Positions 1-7,810 of a DNA stretch of 64,000 nucleotides are shown here, piece by piece; within the stretch, counting starts at the first letter, position 1; each line of letters opens with the position of its first letter. The stretch covers positions 3,100,001 through 3,164,000 of the forward strand of contig NZ_OZ246980.1 of the NCBI RefSeq assembly GCF_965232525.1. The letters are read 5' to 3'. The notes beneath the pieces are model-generated. The model did not search any database. It was not told the origin of the DNA and worked only from the letters and a program-made list of their open reading frames with translations. Source of the stretch: Bauldia sp965232525 (GTDB taxonomy: Bacteria; Pseudomonadota; Alphaproteobacteria; Rhizobiales; Kaistiaceae). Made by a program: the position numbers and the translations under genes.

Positions 1-2
1 AG

Positions 3-314
3 GCGAAGGGCCTGTCGCGGCGGAAGATCATCTACCGACATGCGCTGCCGAATGCGCTTCATCCGGTGGTCATGAATCTCGGCGGACGCTTCGACTACAT
101 GATCAAGGGCGAGATCGAGATCGCGATCGTGTTGGGTATTCCAACGATCGGGCCACTGATCCTGAGTTCGGTGTCCAATCGCGACATGTATGTCGTCTCG
201 GCGATCTTCCTGATCGTCGCTGTGGCCCTGGTGATCGGCAACCTGATTGCTGACTTCCTGCTGGCGCTGCTCGATCCACGCATCCGCCAGGCAACGATGG
301 AGTCGAAAAGCTGA
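3..314 (+). CDS. ABC transporter permease, DppB/OppB family (C-terminal part only)
   Basis: This is the last 103 codons of an inner-membrane permease whose beginning lies before the window. The reading frame is open from base 3. It starts inside the EAA loop (AKGLSRRKIIYRHALPNA), which docks onto the ATPase, and continues through two hydrophobic segments to the typical DppB ending LLALLDPRIR. The next permease gene starts on its stop codon (TGATG, one-base overlap), so the genes are co-transcribed and coupled. Family knowledge says it forms a heterodimeric channel with the following DppC-like protein. The substrate is not determined; the neighbouring sugar-acid genes make a peptide only one possibility. 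The substrate-binding protein of this system is presumably upstream of the window. Confidence 0.9.
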   Translation, partial: AKGLSRRKIIYRHALPNALHPVVMNLGGRFDYMIKGEIEIAIVLGIPTIGPLILSSVSNRDMYVVSAIFLIVAVALVIGNLIADFLLALLDPRIRQATMESKS

Positions 315-1462
315 TGGCCGTCTCCGACACAGTCAATAGCGCTCCCCAGCAGAGCGATTCCGGGCAAGCTGCTGAGGCACGGTTTCATCAGTCGCTGTCC
401 TACGGGCAACTGGTCCGTCGGCGGTTCATGTCGAATACGTACGGGGTCGCGGGACTGGCCCTTTGCTTATTCGTGATCCTTACAGCGATCTTCGCCGGTT
501 TCATCGCGCCGTACTCCACCACGAACACCGACTCCACGGCGCTTTACGCACCCCCGCAATGGGTCAAGATCATCGGTCCCGAGGGTCAGCTCATGCGGCC
601 CTTCGTGTACGGCGTCACCGAAGAGATGGACCCGACCACGTTCGAGATCACGTTCGCCAACAATCCGGACGACGTAATCCCGATCGAGTTCTTTGTTCGG
701 GGCGAGCCTTGGACGTTCCTCGGTATGACGTTCACGATGCATCTGTTTGGTGGCGCGGACGGAAAACGGGTTAGCCTTCTGGGGACCGACAATCTCGGTC
801 GCGACGTATTCTCCCGGATGATCTGGGGAACTCGCGTGACGCTAATGATGGGTTTTCTCGTGATGGTGGCCGCGTGCATCATCGGCACTATCGTTGGCGT
901 GAGCGCTGGCTATTTCGGAGGGATGTTCGATCTCATCAGCCAGCGCATCGTCGAGTTCTTCAAGGCGTTTCCCGACCTGCCGCTCTATCTGGCGCTGGTA
1001 GCGCTCCTACCGCGAAGAGCCGATCCCGAGCTTGTCTTCCTGATGTTCGCGGCGATCCTCGTCTTGCTGCGATGGGCGGACCTTGCTCGAGAGCTACGCG
1101 GCAAGGTGTTCGCCATGCGGCGGCTGGACTACATCCGCGCCGCGGAAGCCGTCGGGGCAAAGAATTCCAGAATCCTGGGCCGACACATCCTTCCAAACGT
1201 CACCTCGCACGTGATCGTCTGGGCGACGTACTACCTGCCCGAGATCATCTTGCTCGAGAGCTTCCTGTCGTTCCTGGGCGTTGGCGTTCAGGCGCCAATG
1301 GTGAGTTGGGGCTCGATGCTGAACCAGATTCTCGACTTCCAGTCGTTCTCGGCCGCGCCGTGGATGATGTCGCCGGTGATCATGATCATCATTTCGGTCC
1401 TCGCCTTCAACGCGTTCGGCGATGGCCTGCGCGATGCGATCGATCCGTATTCCGATGCTTGA
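314..1462 (+). CDS. ABC transporter permease, DppC/OppC family, with long periplasmic insert
   Basis: A 382-residue inner-membrane permease. The first membrane helix is near residues 43-66, the conserved GTDNLGRDVFSRMIWG block near 157-172, and the EAA loop (EAVGAKNSRILGRHILPN) near 271-290. Ordinary DppC proteins are close to 300 residues. The excess lies between the first helix and the GTDxLGRD block, where an insert of roughly 80 residues (around 75-155, with MDPTTFEITF) should sit in the periplasm. The paralogue at 16476-17615 carries a comparable insert. The gene overlaps both neighbours (one base upstream, eight bases downstream), which indicates a tightly coupled operon. The ligand is unknown. 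Confidence 0.92.
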   Translation: MAVSDTVNSAPQQSDSGQAAEARFHQSLSYGQLVRRRFMSNTYGVAGLALCLFVILTAIFAGFIAPYSTTNTDSTALYAPPQWVKIIGPEGQLMRPFVYGVTEEMDPTTFEITFANNPDDVIPIEFFVRGEPWTFLGMTFTMHLFGGADGKRVSLLGTDNLGRDVFSRMIWGTRVTLMMGFLVMVAACIIGTIVGVSAGYFGGMFDLISQRIVEFFKAFPDLPLYLALVALLPRRADPELVFLMFAAILVLLRWADLARELRGKVFAMRRLDYIRAAEAVGAKNSRILGRHILPNVTSHVIVWATYYLPEIILLESFLSFLGVGVQAPMVSWGSMLNQILDFQSFSAAPWMMSPVIMIIISVLAFNAFGDGLRDAIDPYSDA

Positions 1463-3161
1463 TACAGCCGATCCGATCCTGAAAGTCACCGACGTTGTCG
1501 TCGACTTCCCGATCATCGAGGGCGTTGTCCATGCCGTGAAAGGCGTGTCCTTCGCCGTGAGCAAGGGTGAGACCCTTGCGATCGTCGGGGAGAGCGGGTC
1601 CGGCAAGTCGGTCACCGCACGCACCATCATGGGCATGCTCCCGGAGAAGGCGCGGGTCGGCGAGAACACCACGATCCTGTTCAACGGCGACGATCTGGCC
1701 ACCTTCACCGAACTTCAGATGATGAAGGTACGCGGCGACCAGATCTCGATGATCTTCCAGGAGCCGCTGACCAGCCTTAATCCGGTTTATCGGATTGGCG
1801 ATCAGATCAGCGAGATCATCAGGACCCACCGCAAGGTCTCCAAACAGGAAGCCAAAGCGGAAGTCATCCGCTTGCTGGGGGAGGTTCAGCTCCCCGATCC
1901 GGAAATCCGGTTTTCGCAATACCCGCATCAGCTCAGCGGTGGTCAGCGTCAGCGCGTCATGATCGCGATGGCGCTCGCCAACGAGCCCGACATCCTGATC
2001 GCCGACGAGCCCACCACCGCACTCGACGTCACCGTTCAGGCCGAAATCCTTGCGCTACTCAAGGATCTGCAGCGCCGTCACGGGATGGCGATCATCCTGA
2101 TCACCCATGATCTGACCGTGGTGCGCCACACTGCCGATCGCGTCTGCGTGATGCGCTATGGCGAAATCGTCGAGCATGGCGATACCGAGCAGATCTTCGA
2201 GGACCCGCAGCACCCCTATACCAAGCATCTGATCGCGAGCGAGCCGTCCGGCCTCCCGGATGCGGTTTCCGAGTCCGCCGAGACGGTTGTGCAGGCGAAA
2301 GACGTGCGGGTCGTGTTCAAGATCAAGCACGGGCACCTCTTCAATCGCAAGACCATGGACCTTATCGCGGTCAACGACGTCAGCGCTCGCGTTCGTGCGG
2401 GAGAGACGCTTGGGATCGTCGGCGAGAGCGGCTCGGGAAAGACGACCTTCGGCATGTCGGTCATCCGTCTCATGGATCCGACCGGGGGCGAAATCGTTTT
2501 TGAGGACCGCCGCATCGATAATGTTCCTCGGAGCCGGCTTCGCGACCTGCGGACCAAGGTGCAGGTGGTGTTCCAGGACCCGTTTTCGTCACTCAATCCG
2601 CGCATGATTATTCGGCAGATCATTGCAGAGGGGCTGGTTGTGAATGGCATCGGGGCCAATCGCGCGGAACGCGATGAGATGGTCAAGAATGCGCTGGCGG
2701 AGGTTCAGATGCCGGCGGACATCATGGACCGGTTCCCGCACGAGTTCTCCGGCGGCCAGCGCCAACGCATCGCCATCGCGCGGGCGATGGCATTGCGCCC
2801 GAAGTTCATCCTCCTCGACGAGCCAACGTCGGCGCTTGATCTGTCGATCCAGGCGCAGATCATCGATCTGCTGCGGGATCTCCGTCGGAAACACGACCTC
2901 AGCTACATGTTCATCAGCCACGACCTGAAGGTCGTGAAGGCGCTGTGTCACAACACGATCGTCATGCAGGACGGCAAGGTGGTCGAGGCCGGGCCGACCG
3001 TGCAGGTGCTGGAGAGCCCGCGAACTGACTACACCAAGCGACTCGTCGATGCGGCGCTCAATATCCACATTGATCGTGACGAAGTGCCGACCGTCAATCG
3101 CGACGAAATGCGCGGCTACAAGCGCGGCGAGGCCGAGGACGAAGCGCTCGATAAGGACTAG
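1455..3161 (+). CDS. ABC transporter ATP-binding protein, fused DppD-DppF type
   Basis: A cytoplasmic ATPase of 568 residues holding two complete ABC domains in one chain, replacing separate DppD and DppF subunits. Each half has a Walker A (GESGSGKS, then GESGSGKT), an LSGGQRQR or FSGGQRQR signature, and a Walker B (ILIADEPTTALD, then ILLDEPTSALD). The first half ends with the oligopeptide-type C-terminal extension (HPYTKHLIASEPSG). I chose the ATG at 1455, giving MLDTADPILKV, because it overlaps the upstream stop in the usual coupled manner; an in-frame ATG at 1422 would add 11 residues read from inside the permease gene. The stop codon overlaps the convergent dioxygenase gene in a shared CTAG. 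Confidence 0.93.
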   Translation: MLDTADPILKVTDVVVDFPIIEGVVHAVKGVSFAVSKGETLAIVGESGSGKSVTARTIMGMLPEKARVGENTTILFNGDDLATFTELQMMKVRGDQISMIFQEPLTSLNPVYRIGDQISEIIRTHRKVSKQEAKAEVIRLLGEVQLPDPEIRFSQYPHQLSGGQRQRVMIAMALANEPDILIADEPTTALDVTVQAEILALLKDLQRRHGMAIILITHDLTVVRHTADRVCVMRYGEIVEHGDTEQIFEDPQHPYTKHLIASEPSGLPDAVSESAETVVQAKDVRVVFKIKHGHLFNRKTMDLIAVNDVSARVRAGETLGIVGESGSGKTTFGMSVIRLMDPTGGEIVFEDRRIDNVPRSRLRDLRTKVQVVFQDPFSSLNPRMIIRQIIAEGLVVNGIGANRAERDEMVKNALAEVQMPADIMDRFPHEFSGGQRQRIAIARAMALRPKFILLDEPTSALDLSIQAQIIDLLRDLRRKHDLSYMFISHDLKVVKALCHNTIVMQDGKVVEAGPTVQVLESPRTDYTKRLVDAALNIHIDRDEVPTVNRDEMRGYKRGEAEDEALDKD

Positions 3162-4042
3162 GCCGGCTCCATTCCGCGTTCCGCAGCTTCAGAGGCGGCG
3201 GGCGGCTTGAGCGTTTTAGCATGTGGCATCACGATCTGGCGCTGGTTCGGGGTTAGCCGCGCCAAAAGTTCGGAGCTGGGGCGGTATCCGTGGCGGAAGA
3301 ACCCCCACGATGGACCGTATCGGTAGACCGCAATCCGCCGTTGACCGTCATTGGTGCGAGCCGCCGAGCCGTGCATGATCGCATCGACAAACAACAAAGC
3401 ATCGCCTGCGTCGAGGTGGACTTCGACGGCGCCGGTCACACCGTCGACCGACGTCGCTTCTGCCGCCATCGCCGCTTGATCGAATTCGGGATGCCGGATG
3501 TTCGACTTATGGCTCCCGGGGATGACCATGGTCGCGCCGTCCCCCGGGCCGATATCGTTGAATGCCATCAGGATGTTGATCTGGCCGCAGTGAAAGCGGC
3601 CGTCGTGATATCGAAACTGGCAGCGGGTCACACGATCCTGTCCGCCGGAGTGCAGTCCGATCGCTTCACCTGGTCCGCGGATGGATGCGAAGTTTTCGTC
3701 GATGAAGCACGGGCCGTGATACCCGTCGAAATTCTTGGTGTCGGTGCCGACGAAATGGATCACCTTGTCGATCCATGACGGGTGGTCGATGAGACGTTCG
3801 AAGGCTGGTCCCGACTCGTAAATTTGTTGCAGATTGAGGCCTTCGTGAGAGCCGGTGAAGTTGTGGCCGTGGACATGTCCCCGCCATTCGCCCGCTGCGC
3901 AGTCCTGCAGTTCGTCCAAGACCGTGTTGCAAGCAGCAACCTCGTCAGGGCTTAGCGCGCCTTTCAGGATCAGAAACCCTTTCAGGTCGAACAGATACCG
4001 TTCCATCTCGGATACGGCACCCGATTGGCTGGTGTCCGGCAT
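3158..4042 (-). CDS. phytanoyl-CoA dioxygenase (PhyH)-like Fe/2-oxoglutarate oxygenase
   Basis: A 294-residue protein with the PhyH double-stranded beta-helix layout: an N-terminal FDLKGFLILKGALSPDE segment, a proximal iron-ligand region near residue 130 (GLHSGGQD), the IPGSHKSN motif near 180, and a distal histidine (IMHGSAARTN) followed by the QRR segment that usually binds 2-oxoglutarate. The proximal motif reads H-S-G rather than the usual H-x-D, so one iron ligand may be missing or supplied elsewhere. The gene is divergent from an AraC regulator and convergent with the ABC ATPase gene, sharing a CTAG at the stops. The substrate is unknown. A start at the internal ATG (4006) is also possible. 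Confidence 0.82.
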   Translation of the reverse strand: MPDTSQSGAVSEMERYLFDLKGFLILKGALSPDEVAACNTVLDELQDCAAGEWRGHVHGHNFTGSHEGLNLQQIYESGPAFERLIDHPSWIDKVIHFVGTDTKNFDGYHGPCFIDENFASIRGPGEAIGLHSGGQDRVTRCQFRYHDGRFHCGQINILMAFNDIGPGDGATMVIPGSHKSNIRHPEFDQAAMAAEATSVDGVTGAVEVHLDAGDALLFVDAIMHGSAARTNDGQRRIAVYRYGPSWGFFRHGYRPSSELLARLTPNQRQIVMPHAKTLKPPAASEAAERGMEPA

Positions 4043-4087
4043 GAATGTCTCCGTTCCGGCGTGGTCGATGTCAAACTGAGGACGGTA

Positions 4088-4117
4088 ATTGTAGTCGCTG
4101 CGTCAAATATTGTGGAA
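4088..4117 (-). promoter_or_regulatory. candidate sigma-70 promoter of the PhyH-like gene
   Basis: On the minus strand a TACAAT -10 box (4093-4088) lies 18 bases after a TTCCAC -35-like box (4117-4112). Transcription would begin near 4081, about 40 bases before the PhyH-like start codon. The spacer is AT-rich compared with its surroundings, and the divergent AraC gene starts at 4165, so a regulator bound here could affect both genes. This is judged from box similarity only. Confidence 0.4.
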
Positions 4118-4164
4118 TATCCTGCTGTTGCGTAATCATGGAAAAATGGTGCACATAGTCCGCG

Positions 4165-4995
4165 ATGTATCAGATACAAATGCTGGCGCCGGCGATCGAT
4201 CCGCAGCAGCGAACGTCGCTGCATATCACCACGATCGGTCTGTTTCAGTCGCTTGGCGGGTTTCGTTGGGAGCAAGTTTCCAACCGCTGGGTGTTGCACT
4301 GCATCCGCTCAGGGACGGGGCGTTTTGTCGACAATGAGATCGAGTACGTTGCTGGCCCGGGCGACGTCTTCCTGTTTCAGCCTGGACATCACTACCGGTA
4401 TGGCGATGACCCGAGCGTGGCATGGCGGTACGAGTTTGTCACCTTTGCCGCCGATCCGGACTTGGACCTGTCCGCGCTCGTTTCGTCGCGCGGCCCGCTG
4501 GTGCGTTTGGGTGAGTCACATGTCTTCTGGCGTCTGCTCGACGACGCCCTGAAGGCTTATGCCCAGGAGTCGCTCGCCCTAACCACGGCTTGCCGAATAA
4601 CCTGGGGTCTCCTGGAGGCTATATCCGGTCCGGTGAAGAAAATGCCCGAACGCGACTTGGGTGCTCGCGTCCGGGATTACGTCGAAGGGCTGGACATCGA
4701 ATACCCAAGCGTCAACGAGTTGGCCGATCAGTTCGGCGTCGATCGCGCAACGCTCTTTCGCAACTTCCGCAAAGCAACCGGCGTGTCCGTCAAACAATGG
4801 ATCGACCGGCAGCGCTTCCAGCGCGCTCAAAACCTCCTGCGCGTGTCTGATGCGCCGATCGGCGAGGTCGCGCGGCTTTGCGGTTTTTCGGACCCCCTGT
4901 ACTTCTCCCGTGCCTTCCGGCAGCGTTTTGGCAGCGCGCCAAGCGCCTGGCGTGAGGGCTCGCGATCGAAATTCGGCGTCGCCAGCCAGGGATGA
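4165..4995 (+). CDS. AraC family transcriptional regulator with cupin sensor domain
   Basis: A 276-residue cytoplasmic DNA-binding protein. The N-terminal half looks like a cupin ligand-binding domain (RSGTGRFVDNE, then AGPGDVFLFQPGHHYRYG around residues 50-80). The last 100 residues form the two helix-turn-helix units of the AraC family, with VNELADQFGVDRATLFRNFR as the first and the diagnostic IGEVARLCGFSDPLYFSRAFR as the second. It is transcribed divergently from the PhyH-like gene across a 122-base spacer, so it most likely controls that gene and possibly the DUF3830 gene that follows. The inducer cannot be told from the sequence. Confidence 0.92.
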   Translation: MYQIQMLAPAIDPQQRTSLHITTIGLFQSLGGFRWEQVSNRWVLHCIRSGTGRFVDNEIEYVAGPGDVFLFQPGHHYRYGDDPSVAWRYEFVTFAADPDLDLSALVSSRGPLVRLGESHVFWRLLDDALKAYAQESLALTTACRITWGLLEAISGPVKKMPERDLGARVRDYVEGLDIEYPSVNELADQFGVDRATLFRNFRKATGVSVKQWIDRQRFQRAQNLLRVSDAPIGEVARLCGFSDPLYFSRAFRQRFGSAPSAWREGSRSKFGVASQG

Positions 4996-5111
4996 TGCCC
5001 GCCGACAAAAGGGGAGAACACGTTGAGGCGCCACGATTGTGATCACCAGGCGAACGCGCTACCACAAACACTCGCCACGACATTCACTTCAGACGATTGA
5101 TCGGAACTCCC

Positions 5112-5525
5112 ATGGACCTCCTTCGCGTAACCGCCGGACCATTCGCCTTCGATGCGCGCTTCGAGAGCGACGCGGCCCCGGAAACGTGCGACGTGTTTCG
5201 ACAGGTGCTGCCGTTCGAGAGCCAACTGGTTCACGTCCGATGGAGCGGTGAGGGGGTCTGGATCCCGCTGGGAGATCGGGACTTCGGCGTCGACTACGAG
5301 AATCACACGAGCTTCCCGGCGCCGGGTCAGATCATTCTCTACCCCGGCGGCATTAGCGAGACGGAGATTCTGCTGGCCTATGGCGGTATTCATTTCAAGA
5401 GCAAGATGGGGCAGCTTGCCGGCAACCACTTCATCACGCTGACGTCCGGACTCGAGAACCTTCACGAGCTCGGCACGATGGTGCTGTGGAAGGGGGCGCA
5501 GCCGATCCGGATCGAAGCAGCGTAG
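5112..5525 (+). CDS. DUF3830 family protein (cyclophilin-like fold)
   Basis: A small protein of 137 residues. Recognisable family blocks are the early A.FESDAAPETC..F...LPF segment, LVHVRWSGEGVWIPLGD, the ENHTSFPAPGQIILYPGG block and the GQLAGNHFITL motif near residue 110. DUF3830 proteins adopt a cyclophilin-like barrel; no reaction has been assigned that I can state with certainty. They often sit beside dehydratase, hydantoinase or transporter genes, consistent with a catabolic role here. I use the ATG at 5112 (MDLLRV), because the upstream in-frame codon at 5097 is TTG and gives residues that do not fit the family start. Confidence 0.85.
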   Translation: MDLLRVTAGPFAFDARFESDAAPETCDVFRQVLPFESQLVHVRWSGEGVWIPLGDRDFGVDYENHTSFPAPGQIILYPGGISETEILLAYGGIHFKSKMGQLAGNHFITLTSGLENLHELGTMVLWKGAQPIRIEAA

Positions 5526-5542
5526 CGGCTCGCCGGCTCACG

Positions 5543-6304
5543 TCACAACGAGATCGAAATACCACCGTCGACGTAAAGCGTGTGGCCGTTGACGAAACTC
5601 GATGCGTCGGACGCCAGGAAGACACAGGCGCCGACCAACTCATCGACATTCCCCCATCGTCCGGCCGGCGTTCTCTTCTCGACCCACGCGCTGAAGTCGG
5701 GGTCGGCGACCAGCGCCGCGTTGAGCGGCGTGTCGAAGTAACCGGGGGCGATTGCGTTGCATTGCAGGCCGTAACTTGCCCAGTCGGTCGCCATGCCCTT
5801 GGTGAGGTTTCCCACCGCGCCTTTGGTGGCCGTGTAGGGCGCGATCGACGGGCGGGCGAGGGCGGTCTGCACCGATGCGATGTTGATGATCTTGCCGCGC
5901 TTCCGCTTGATCATGTGGCGGGCCACCGCCTGGCCGACATTGAACACGCTGGAAACGTTCGTTCGCATCAGTCGCTCGAAGTCGGCGTGCTCGAATTCCT
6001 CCAAAGGGGCTCGATGCTGCATCCCGGCGTTGTTCACCAGGATGTCGATCGGGCCAGTATCACTTTCGAAAGAGTCGATCGCCTCGGCGGCCACGGCGTA
6101 GTCGGTGACGTCGAAGCGGAGTTGATGCACGGCGGGTCCGTTCATCTGATCGGCCGCCGCGGCGAGCTTGTCTTGGTCGCGGCCGTTGAGAATCACGGCG
6201 GCGCCGGCGTCGGCGAGGCCCTTCGCCAGCGCGAGGCCAATACCCTGGGATGAACCGGTGACCAGGGCTGTCCGCCCGGTGAGGTCGAATAGTTGCGTGC
6301 TCAA
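5543..6304 (-). CDS. SDR family oxidoreductase, gluconate 5-dehydrogenase-like
   Basis: A 253-residue short-chain dehydrogenase/reductase. It has the NAD(P)-binding TGSSQGIG motif at residues 16-23, the NNAG motif near 91, catalytic Ser and YxxxK (YTATK) near 142-160, and a C-terminal VNGHTLYVDGG typical of the family. The overall pattern (FDLTGRTALVTGSSQGIGLALA) resembles gluconate 5-dehydrogenase / 2-keto-reductase members. The start codon is TTG with an AAAGGAA ribosome site six bases upstream. Placement beside sugar-acid genes supports oxidation or reduction of a sugar acid, but its exact substrate is inferred, and it faces away from the cytochrome gene at 6526. Confidence 0.85.
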   Translation of the reverse strand: MSTQLFDLTGRTALVTGSSQGIGLALAKGLADAGAAVILNGRDQDKLAAAADQMNGPAVHQLRFDVTDYAVAAEAIDSFESDTGPIDILVNNAGMQHRAPLEEFEHADFERLMRTNVSSVFNVGQAVARHMIKRKRGKIINIASVQTALARPSIAPYTATKGAVGNLTKGMATDWASYGLQCNAIAPGYFDTPLNAALVADPDFSAWVEKRTPAGRWGNVDELVGACVFLASDASSFVNGHTLYVDGGISISL

Positions 6305-6525
6305 GTTCGTTTCCTTTCTTACCGGTGGCTTGAGGCGGTTCGCCGCCCGGGGGTGTTGGGCCCTGACGATCCCCCAGGCCGAGACGGGATGCTAGGTTGG
6401 CTCGGTGAGGCGCTCAACGACCTGCCATCGGAATCTGCGACATAGTTCCTGACGACAGCAAAACCGCAAGCGACGACGAATAGACTTGGTTGCGTGGCAC
6501 TGGATACCACCCTTGGGAGGAATGC

Positions 6526-6963
6526 ATGAATCTCTGGCGTACCCTGACGACTGCCTTCGTTCTTGCGGCGTCCACGTCAGTTGGAAGCGCGGATGGCGAT
6601 CCGGTGCAGGGCGAGACGGTGTTCAGGAAGTGTATGGCTTGCCATCGTGTCGGCGAGGGCGCGAGGCATGTTGTTGGGCCGGTTCTCAATGGGGTCATCG
6701 GACGCAAGGCAGGCACCGCCGAGGGCTACCGGTACTCAGGCATCAATCAGTCGGCTGGCGAGGCCGGTCTGATTTGGGACGAGGATCTGATCTTTCAGTA
6801 CTTGCCGGATCCGCAGGGTTTTCTCGTCACCTTCCTCCAGGAACAAGACCAAGGCGACCTGGCAAGAGGGCGGACGAGGATGGCATTCAGACTCGCTGAT
6901 GAGCAGCAACGTCTTGATGTCGTTGCCTACATCAAGCAGTTCTCCGACGCGCCGACGCAATAG
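6526..6963 (+). CDS. c-type cytochrome, class I-like, exported
   Basis: A 145-residue exported mono-heme cytochrome. The N-terminus is a signal peptide (NLWRTLTTAFVLAAS..GSA), followed by the haem-attachment motif CMACH near residue 32 and the VGPVLNGVIGRKAG block. The likely axial methionine is in TRMAF near residue 120. It would carry electrons in the periplasm. The start is the ATG at 6526 with GGAGG five bases upstream; a longer frame begins at 6490 but has no such site. A segment of about 20 residues (FLVTFLQEQDQGDLARG) before the methionine is longer than in cytochrome c2. Its redox partner is not evident; the SDR and uronate genes nearby face the other way. Confidence 0.88.
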   Translation: MNLWRTLTTAFVLAASTSVGSADGDPVQGETVFRKCMACHRVGEGARHVVGPVLNGVIGRKAGTAEGYRYSGINQSAGEAGLIWDEDLIFQYLPDPQGFLVTFLQEQDQGDLARGRTRMAFRLADEQQRLDVVAYIKQFSDAPTQ

Positions 6964-6993
6964 GGCCAGACGGGTGTCTGACAACGTCGCGGT

Positions 6994-7719
6994 TCAACGG
7001 CCCTTCTGCTGGCGCCATTGGGCGAAGCGCTCAAGGTTTGCCTCCTTCGTTGGCGGATAGAGCCCGATGATCGTCTCCCCGCCGCGGACGCGCTCGACCA
7101 CAAAATCCTCGTAGACCGTCATCTCGCTCGTCTCGTCGGCTACCTCCGCCGCCAGATGCGCGGGAATGATGATGACGCTGTCGTCATCGCCGACCACGAT
7201 ATCGCCGGGAAAGACCGGGGCATCGCCGCAACCGATCGGCACATTGATGTCGATGGCTTCGTTGGTGGTGAGGTTGGTGGGGCTCGACGGACGGTGATGA
7301 TAGGCCGGCATATCCAGTTCGGCGATATTCATGGCGTCGCGAAAACCGCCGTCGGTGACCGCGCCGGCCGCTCCGCGGACCATCAGGCGGGTGAGCAGGA
7401 TGTCGCCGCCGGAGGCGGCGCGCGCGTCCTTTCGGCTGTCCATGATAAGCACGTGGCCGGGCGGGCAGGTTTCGATCGCGTGACGCTGCGGGTGTTTGGG
7501 GTTGCGGAATTCGCTGACCTGGTTGCGGTCCTCACGCGCCGGCATGTACCGCAACGTGAAGGCCGGCCCAACCATGTTGCGGCCTTTGGGTCGGACCGGA
7601 TGAACGTCCTGAACGACCTGATTCCTCAGGCCACGCTTGAACAGAGCAGTGGCAATCGTTGCGACCGAAACCTGCTCGAGCTTGCGTCGCGTTTCGTCCT
7701 CGAATGGATGGTCGGTCAT
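6994..7719 (-). CDS. RraA-family protein (aldolase/decarboxylase-like or ribonuclease activity regulator-like)
   Basis: A 241-residue protein of the RraA / dimethylmenaquinone-methyltransferase-like fold. The central block with SGGDILLTRLMVRGAAG, then VTDGGFRD near residue 125, holds the conserved glycine-rich loop and Arg/Asp pair that bind metal and substrate in hydroxy-oxo-acid aldolases of this family. Members associated with sugar-acid operons act on keto acids rather than on ribonuclease E. Here it is the last gene of the operon gntR-SMP30-dehydratase-udh-aldolase-kdgD-rraA, which supports a catabolic role; the substrate is inferred only. Confidence 0.82.
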   Translation of the reverse strand: MTDHPFEDETRRKLEQVSVATIATALFKRGLRNQVVQDVHPVRPKGRNMVGPAFTLRYMPAREDRNQVSEFRNPKHPQRHAIETCPPGHVLIMDSRKDARAASGGDILLTRLMVRGAAGAVTDGGFRDAMNIAELDMPAYHHRPSSPTNLTTNEAIDINVPIGCGDAPVFPGDIVVGDDDSVIIIPAHLAAEVADETSEMTVYEDFVVERVRGGETIIGLYPPTKEANLERFAQWRQQKGR

Positions 7720-7810
7720 GGCTCTGTCCTCCCTGTTTGCTCGCGCTGGTGTCTATTGATGGCCGCTTCGGTGCGGTTGCACCCCACTCGGGATGTCCCG
7801 GTCTCGGACC

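Noticed and set aside
6494..6520. Possible sigma-54 promoter (TGGCAC) before the cytochrome gene
   Set aside because: The GC element with correct spacing (TTGC about five bases on) is missing; the sequence continues TGGATACCAC.
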